DNA from: Methylobacter sp.
Lineage (GTDB): Bacteria > Pseudomonadota > Gammaproteobacteria > Methylococcales > Methylomonadaceae
NCBI GenBank assembly: GCA_026399025.1
Contig: JAPLRU010000082.1
Span: 1-33,354, forward strand
Reading direction: 5' to 3'
DNA length: 33,354 nucleotides
Shown: positions 30,221 through 33,354 of the stretch, one piece after another
How the letters are laid out: each line of letters begins with the position of its first letter
Numbering within the stretch: the first letter of the stretch is position 1
Program-made: the position numbers and the translations under genes
The notes under the pieces: generated by a model
The model's database searches: none
Seen by the model: only the letters and a program-made list of their open reading frames with translations
Told to the model about the DNA's origin: nothing

Positions 30221-31666
30221 ATGGCTGACATCCTGAAAAGAAACAAAGCGCTATCGGTTAATCCGCTAAAAGCCAGTCAGCCGATAGGCGGTTCGTTGGC
30301 GACCTTGGGCTTTAACCGCGCGATGCCGATGCTGCACGGTTCGCAAGGCTGCACCGCATTCGCCAAAGTGTTTTTCGTGCGTCACTTCCGGGAACCGATT
30401 CCGTTGCAAAGCACGGCGATGGATCAAGGCAGCTCGGTGATGGGCGCGGACGAAAATGTGGTTGAAGGCATAAAAACTATTGCAAGCAAATCCCGCCCCG
30501 CGCTGATTACGATTTTGACCACCGGCCTTGCGGAAACTCAAGGTGCCGATGTACACAGAAACGTCAGGGAGTTCAGGGAAGCCAATCCGGAATTTGCCGA
30601 TGTCGCGGTGGTTGCGGTCAATACGCCTGATTTTACCGGCAGCGTTGAGACCGGTTTTGCTGCGACGCTGACCGAAATTATTCGCGCTTTAGTACCGGAT
30701 GCCAAAGAAGCCGGAACTTATCCCGGCAAACGCACGACTGCATGGATGCAGGAGGTAGAGCAACGCAGGGAGCAGTTGCCGGAGCGCCAAGTTAATGTCT
30801 TGATTAATTACATGCTGACGCCCGGCGACATCGAAGCGCTACGGGATATTTTCGAACAATTCCAGCTCAGGCCGGTTTTCGTGCCCGATATTTCCGATTC
30901 GCTGGACGGCTGTTTGACCGATGACGATTTCAGCCCGGTCACTATCGGCGGCACTTTAGTCTCTGAAATGGCGACGCTGGGCGATGCGCTGGCAACGGTG
31001 GTGATCGGTCCGTCGCTAAACAAAGCGGCGGAACTGTTGGAACAAAAAACCGGCGTACCGACTTATGCGCTGGATCATCTTTACGGCTTGAAAGCCAACG
31101 ATGCATTGATAAGCGCATTAGCCGAAATCAGCGGCAACGATGTTCCCGAACGCATCGAACGGCAACGCTCGCAGTTGCAGGACGCGATGCTGGACACGCA
31201 TTTTATGCTCGGTCAATTGCGCATTGCGATTGCCGCCGATGCGGATTTATTGAATGCGTTTGTCGATCAGGTTCAGGAAATGGGCGCGGAAGTGGTTGCC
31301 GCTGTTACTTCCTGCAATGTGCCGCTGTTGGCGCGAATTCCTGTCGCCACCGTCAAAATCGGCGATCTTGAAGATATGGAACTGATCGGCAAGGCTAACA
31401 AAGTGCAACTGGTGATCGGCAATTCCCATGCGGTCGATACCGCCGAACGTTTGGGTACGCCTATTTTAAGAGCCGGTTTTCCGTTGTACGACATCATCGG
31501 CGGTTATCAAAAAACCTGGATCGGCTATCGCGGTTCACGGCAAACGCTGTTTGATCTGGCCAATCTGGTCATTAATTATTCGCATGAAGAAATTCCGGTT
31601 TACCGCTCGATTTATGGGCAAAAACCGGCTAGTGAAATCACCGACTACCCACTGTCATGTCATTAA
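30221..31666 (+). CDS. nifN: NifN, FeMo-cofactor scaffold beta subunit
   Basis: A 481-residue partner of NifE in the NifEN scaffold. The start MADILKRNKALSVNPLKASQ is canonical. Cys44 in LHGSQGCTAFAKVFFVRHF is the beta ligand of the P-cluster-like centre. The remainder is of nitrogenase component-1 type (QGSSVMGADENVVEGI, TTGLAETQGADV, PDFTGSVETGF, PILRAGFPLYDIIGG). The length is slightly over the usual 440-460 but colinear. GGAGAGGTGAGCA precedes the ATG. The nifX start overlaps its last ten bases, so nifN and nifX are translationally coupled. Confidence 0.97.
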   Translation: MADILKRNKALSVNPLKASQPIGGSLATLGFNRAMPMLHGSQGCTAFAKVFFVRHFREPIPLQSTAMDQGSSVMGADENVVEGIKTIASKSRPALITILTTGLAETQGADVHRNVREFREANPEFADVAVVAVNTPDFTGSVETGFAATLTEIIRALVPDAKEAGTYPGKRTTAWMQEVEQRREQLPERQVNVLINYMLTPGDIEALRDIFEQFQLRPVFVPDISDSLDGCLTDDDFSPVTIGGTLVSEMATLGDALATVVIGPSLNKAAELLEQKTGVPTYALDHLYGLKANDALISALAEISGNDVPERIERQRSQLQDAMLDTHFMLGQLRIAIAADADLLNAFVDQVQEMGAEVVAAVTSCNVPLLARIPVATVKIGDLEDMELIGKANKVQLVIGNSHAVDTAERLGTPILRAGFPLYDIIGGYQKTWIGYRGSRQTLFDLANLVINYSHEEIPVYRSIYGQKPASEITDYPLSCH

Positions 31667-32142
31667 CAAGACGCATGCACATCGTGCAAAGCACTGACGA
31701 GAGAACGTTTATGGAAACCGCATTAAAAATAGCGTTTGCCACGACCGATATGGAAACGGTAAATCAACATTTCGGCTCGGCCAAGTCCTTCGCGATTTAC
31801 GCGGTGAACATGGACGATGCGCAATTGCTGGAAGCCGCCCAGTTCGGCGAACTCAGCCAGGACGGTAATGAAGATAAACTATCGGTCAAGCTTGATTTAC
31901 TGAGCGGTTGCGCGGCGGTGTATTGCCAAGCCGTCGGCGGCTCGGCCATTAACCAACTGATTGCTAAAGGCATACAGCCGGTCAAGGTGCATGAAGGCGG
32001 CAAGATTAAAGACTTGATCGTCGATCTGCAAAACGAGATGAAAGCCGGGCCGTCCAGTTGGTTGGCAAAAGCGATTAATCAACATAAGAGCCCCGATCCC
32101 GGACGCTTTAATCAAATGGAAGATGAGGGGTGGGATGAATGA
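31657..32142 (+). CDS. nifX: NifX, FeMo-co precursor carrier
   Basis: A 161-residue NifX/NafY-type cofactor-binding protein. MSLTRRMHIVQSTDERTFME is the usual NifX leader; the conserved core follows with ALKIAFATTDMETVNQHFGS, LLSGCAAVYCQAVGGSAINQ and IAKGIQPVKVHEGG. It holds NifB-co or VK-cluster between NifB, NifEN and apo-nitrogenase. It overlaps nifN by ten bases. The end, DPGRFNQMEDEGWDE, matches the typical C-terminus. A 97-bp gap with no gene separates it from the DUF269 gene. Confidence 0.96.
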   Translation: MSLTRRMHIVQSTDERTFMETALKIAFATTDMETVNQHFGSAKSFAIYAVNMDDAQLLEAAQFGELSQDGNEDKLSVKLDLLSGCAAVYCQAVGGSAINQLIAKGIQPVKVHEGGKIKDLIVDLQNEMKAGPSSWLAKAINQHKSPDPGRFNQMEDEGWDE

Positions 32143-32239
32143 TGATTTCCGCTCGCTTGGGCTTGACACATTTCGCTCGGTTCCAAGCCAGAGCATCAAA
32201 CCAGAACTATCAAAATTACCACTTAACGGAGAGTAAAAC

Positions 32240-32713
32240 ATGGCCACCGCTGCATTAGTCGTACAAGAAGACGACGCCAATTTGGATTCGGATATTGTTA
32301 AAGACATGATCAAGCAATTGCGCGCAATTGACACTTACGACACCTACGAAGGTTGGTCCGAAGCAAAAATTATCGACCCTATCGTGTTAACCAAAGAACG
32401 CAAAAAGAACATTCCGGTGATCGGCGATCCCGATGAAATCACTATTGCCCGCTTAAAAGCTTATTACAACTCACTGGCCACGCTGATTGAGAAAAAATCC
32501 GGGTTGATGGCCGCGCCGATGGTCCATCTCAGCCATGAAGGCTTCGGCCGCGCCTTAATCATGGTCGGCAAACTGATTGTGGTCGACAAAATCTTGCGCG
32601 ACACCCATCGTTTCGGCTTTGCAAGCCTGGAAGAATTGCGCGAAAAAAGCGACCAAACCATCGAAAAAGCCTTGGGCTTAATCGAAAAATACAACGCGGC
32701 GGCAACCGACTAA
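32240..32713 (+). CDS. NifX-associated nitrogen fixation protein (DUF269)
   Basis: A 157-residue protein of the DUF269 family, found almost only behind nifX in diazotrophs. Features seen: VKDMIKQLRAIDTYDTYEGW, then a segment ending in ARLKAYYNSLATLIEKKSGL, and MVHLSHEGFGRALIMVGKLI. It is all-helical and soluble, with no cysteine cluster. The biochemical role is not established; a link to cofactor assembly is inferred from context. CGGAGAG lies before the ATG. Ten bases separate it from the DUF683 gene. Confidence 0.95.
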   Translation: MATAALVVQEDDANLDSDIVKDMIKQLRAIDTYDTYEGWSEAKIIDPIVLTKERKKNIPVIGDPDEITIARLKAYYNSLATLIEKKSGLMAAPMVHLSHEGFGRALIMVGKLIVVDKILRDTHRFGFASLEELREKSDQTIEKALGLIEKYNAAATD

Positions 32714-32723
32714 GGAGCTACGC

Positions 32724-32936
32724 ATGTCTGAAGAATTGAAAACACTGGAAAAAGAAGTCAAAAAGACCAAGCGCTTGGCCAATGAGCAGGCGATGGTCCT
32801 GCATGACCTCATTGAAGACAGCTTACCGGAAGGCTACGGCGAATTGTTAGGTATCGCGCAAGCGACTTACGATGCTTGCAAAGCCTGGGATGAAGCTAAT
32901 CAAAAACTGATTGCCGCTCAAAGCGACGCGGCCTGA
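32724..32936 (+). CDS. CCE_0567/DUF683 family small metalloprotein
   Basis: A 70-residue helical-hairpin protein: [40 protein letters not shown], then [20 protein letters not shown]. It matches the DUF683/CCE_0567 family that always accompanies nif genes; a cyanobacterial homologue is reported to be a metal-binding dimer. The [13 protein letters not shown] stretch carries the conserved histidine and acidic residues. AAGGAG stands before the ATG. The function in nitrogen fixation is unknown. Confidence 0.93.
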   Translation: MSEELKTLEKEVKKTKRLANEQAMVLHDLIEDSLPEGYGELLGIAQATYDACKAWDEANQKLIAAQSDAA

Positions 32937-32949
32937 GCGGGAGAACGAC

Positions 32950-33267
32950 ATGTCTGAATTTGTAACCGGCGTTACCTTTGGCGGCAGCACATGGACGCCT
33001 GCTTATGTTACCGACATTAATCAAAAAACTTGCATCGGCTGCGGACGCTGCTTTAAAGTCTGCCCGCGCGATGTGTTCGATTTGGTTGAAAAAGCCGAGG
33101 CGCTCGATCCGGATGATTTTGACGACGATTACGGCGATTTTGAGGATGACGATGACAACAGCATGGTCATGAGCTTAAAAAACAGCCTGGATTGTATCGG
33201 CTGCGAAGCTTGCTCTAAAGTTTGCCCGAAAAATTGCTTTACTCACGAGCATAAACAAGCGGCTTAA
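32950..33267 (+). CDS. fdxB: Ferredoxin III, nif-specific (FdxB)
   Basis: A 105-residue 2[4Fe-4S]-type ferredoxin. The first cluster motif is [12 protein letters not shown] (Cys28, 31, 34, 38) and the second [12 protein letters not shown] (Cys82, 85, 88, 92), with one more Cys in PKNC. The 45-residue linker holds a very acidic segment ([18 protein letters not shown]), as usual in FdxB. It probably donates electrons to nitrogenase assembly or activity. ATG 32950 gives the standard [12 protein letters not shown] start; a longer frame from 32911 overlaps the preceding gene. It is the last visible gene of the nif unit. Confidence 0.95.
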   Translation: MSEFVTGVTFGGSTWTPAYVTDINQKTCIGCGRCFKVCPRDVFDLVEKAEALDPDDFDDDYGDFEDDDDNSMVMSLKNSLDCIGCEACSKVCPKNCFTHEHKQAA

Positions 33268-33296
33268 ATTTTAAAAAATGGAACACGGATTCATAG

Positions 33297-33344
33297 TTCC
33301 CACGCTCCGGCGTGGGAATTCAGTCTGCAACGCTCCAGCGTTGC
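33297..33344. repeat. Two intergenic hairpins at the window end
   Basis: TTCCCACGC-TCCG-GCGTGGGAA (33297-33318) and GCAACGC-TCCA-GCGTTGC (33327-33344) are two perfect hairpins in a row, both with TCC[G/A] loops. The first shares GTTCCCACGCTCCGG with the MITE arm at 25852-25866. They lie after fdxB and lack T-tracts, so they are repeat-family members more than terminators. Confidence 0.7.
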
Positions 33345-33354
33345 GGGACGCTGG

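Noticed and set aside
32143-32239. Possible extra promoter (GGCTTGACAC) between nifX and the DUF269 gene
   Set aside because: There is no matching -10 and no sigma-54 element; the genes are most simply co-transcribed.

Overview
The window looks like chromosome of a nitrogen-fixing gammaproteobacterium, most likely a methanotroph of the Methylococcales. The reasons are a gammaproteobacterial-type 5S rRNA, a NifENX-DUF269-DUF683-FdxB block behind a sigma-54/NifA promoter, a MoxY/MoxX-like two-component pair next to MxaD/quinoprotein-type accessory genes, and dense small palindromic repeats. The assignment rests on gene content only.

Layout. 1-640: end of an rRNA operon (5S and terminator) followed by a decayed IS66 transposase tail. 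644-2291: a cNMP-domain diguanylate cyclase and a secreted unknown protein. 2581-3884: two bacterioferritin subunits with complementary defects (one keeps the ferroxidase ligands, the other the haem methionine), then Bfd with a Fur-like site on its promoter. 4042-7182: SRPBCC protein and DUF2380/3280-like protein, divergent from a MoxYX-like kinase/regulator pair, with three TTGCCCG half-sites between them. 7298-10168: a large PAS-GGDEF-EAL protein bracketed by two inverted copies of one MITE-like element. 10549-13716: a GH94-type phosphorylase-like protein of 1055 residues.

13744-18191 is an accessory island: HicAB, a VapBC-like pair whose toxin is truncated at a repeat, a strikingly AT-rich single-gene SIR2 + P-loop NTPase (STAND-like) protein that is a candidate anti-phage system, a 39-bp perfect palindrome, and a Phd/YoeB pair.

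18511-25313 is a zinc-starvation regulon read leftwards: Zur, a ZnuD-like TonB receptor, a ZIP transporter, a DUF1826 protein (with an HxD...H...R pattern like 2OG/Fe(II) oxygenases) and two COG0523 GTPases. Zur-type palindromes lie upstream of both zur and the receptor gene. The zur reading frame carries a C9-T-C7 tract just after its start.

25402-28554 holds DUF2442, a DUF4160 gene split by a TA-flanked 267-bp MITE whose conceptual removal restores an 84-codon protein exactly, a Fic protein, a RelE toxin with its antitoxin, and an orphan ribbon-helix-helix antitoxin.

28684-33267 is the nif block for FeMo-co assembly: NifA site, sigma-54 promoter, nifE, nifN, nifX, DUF269, DUF683 and fdxB. 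The nifE C-terminus is frameshifted: the expected tail is still readable in another frame. No intact transposase, tRNA or CRISPR array was seen.
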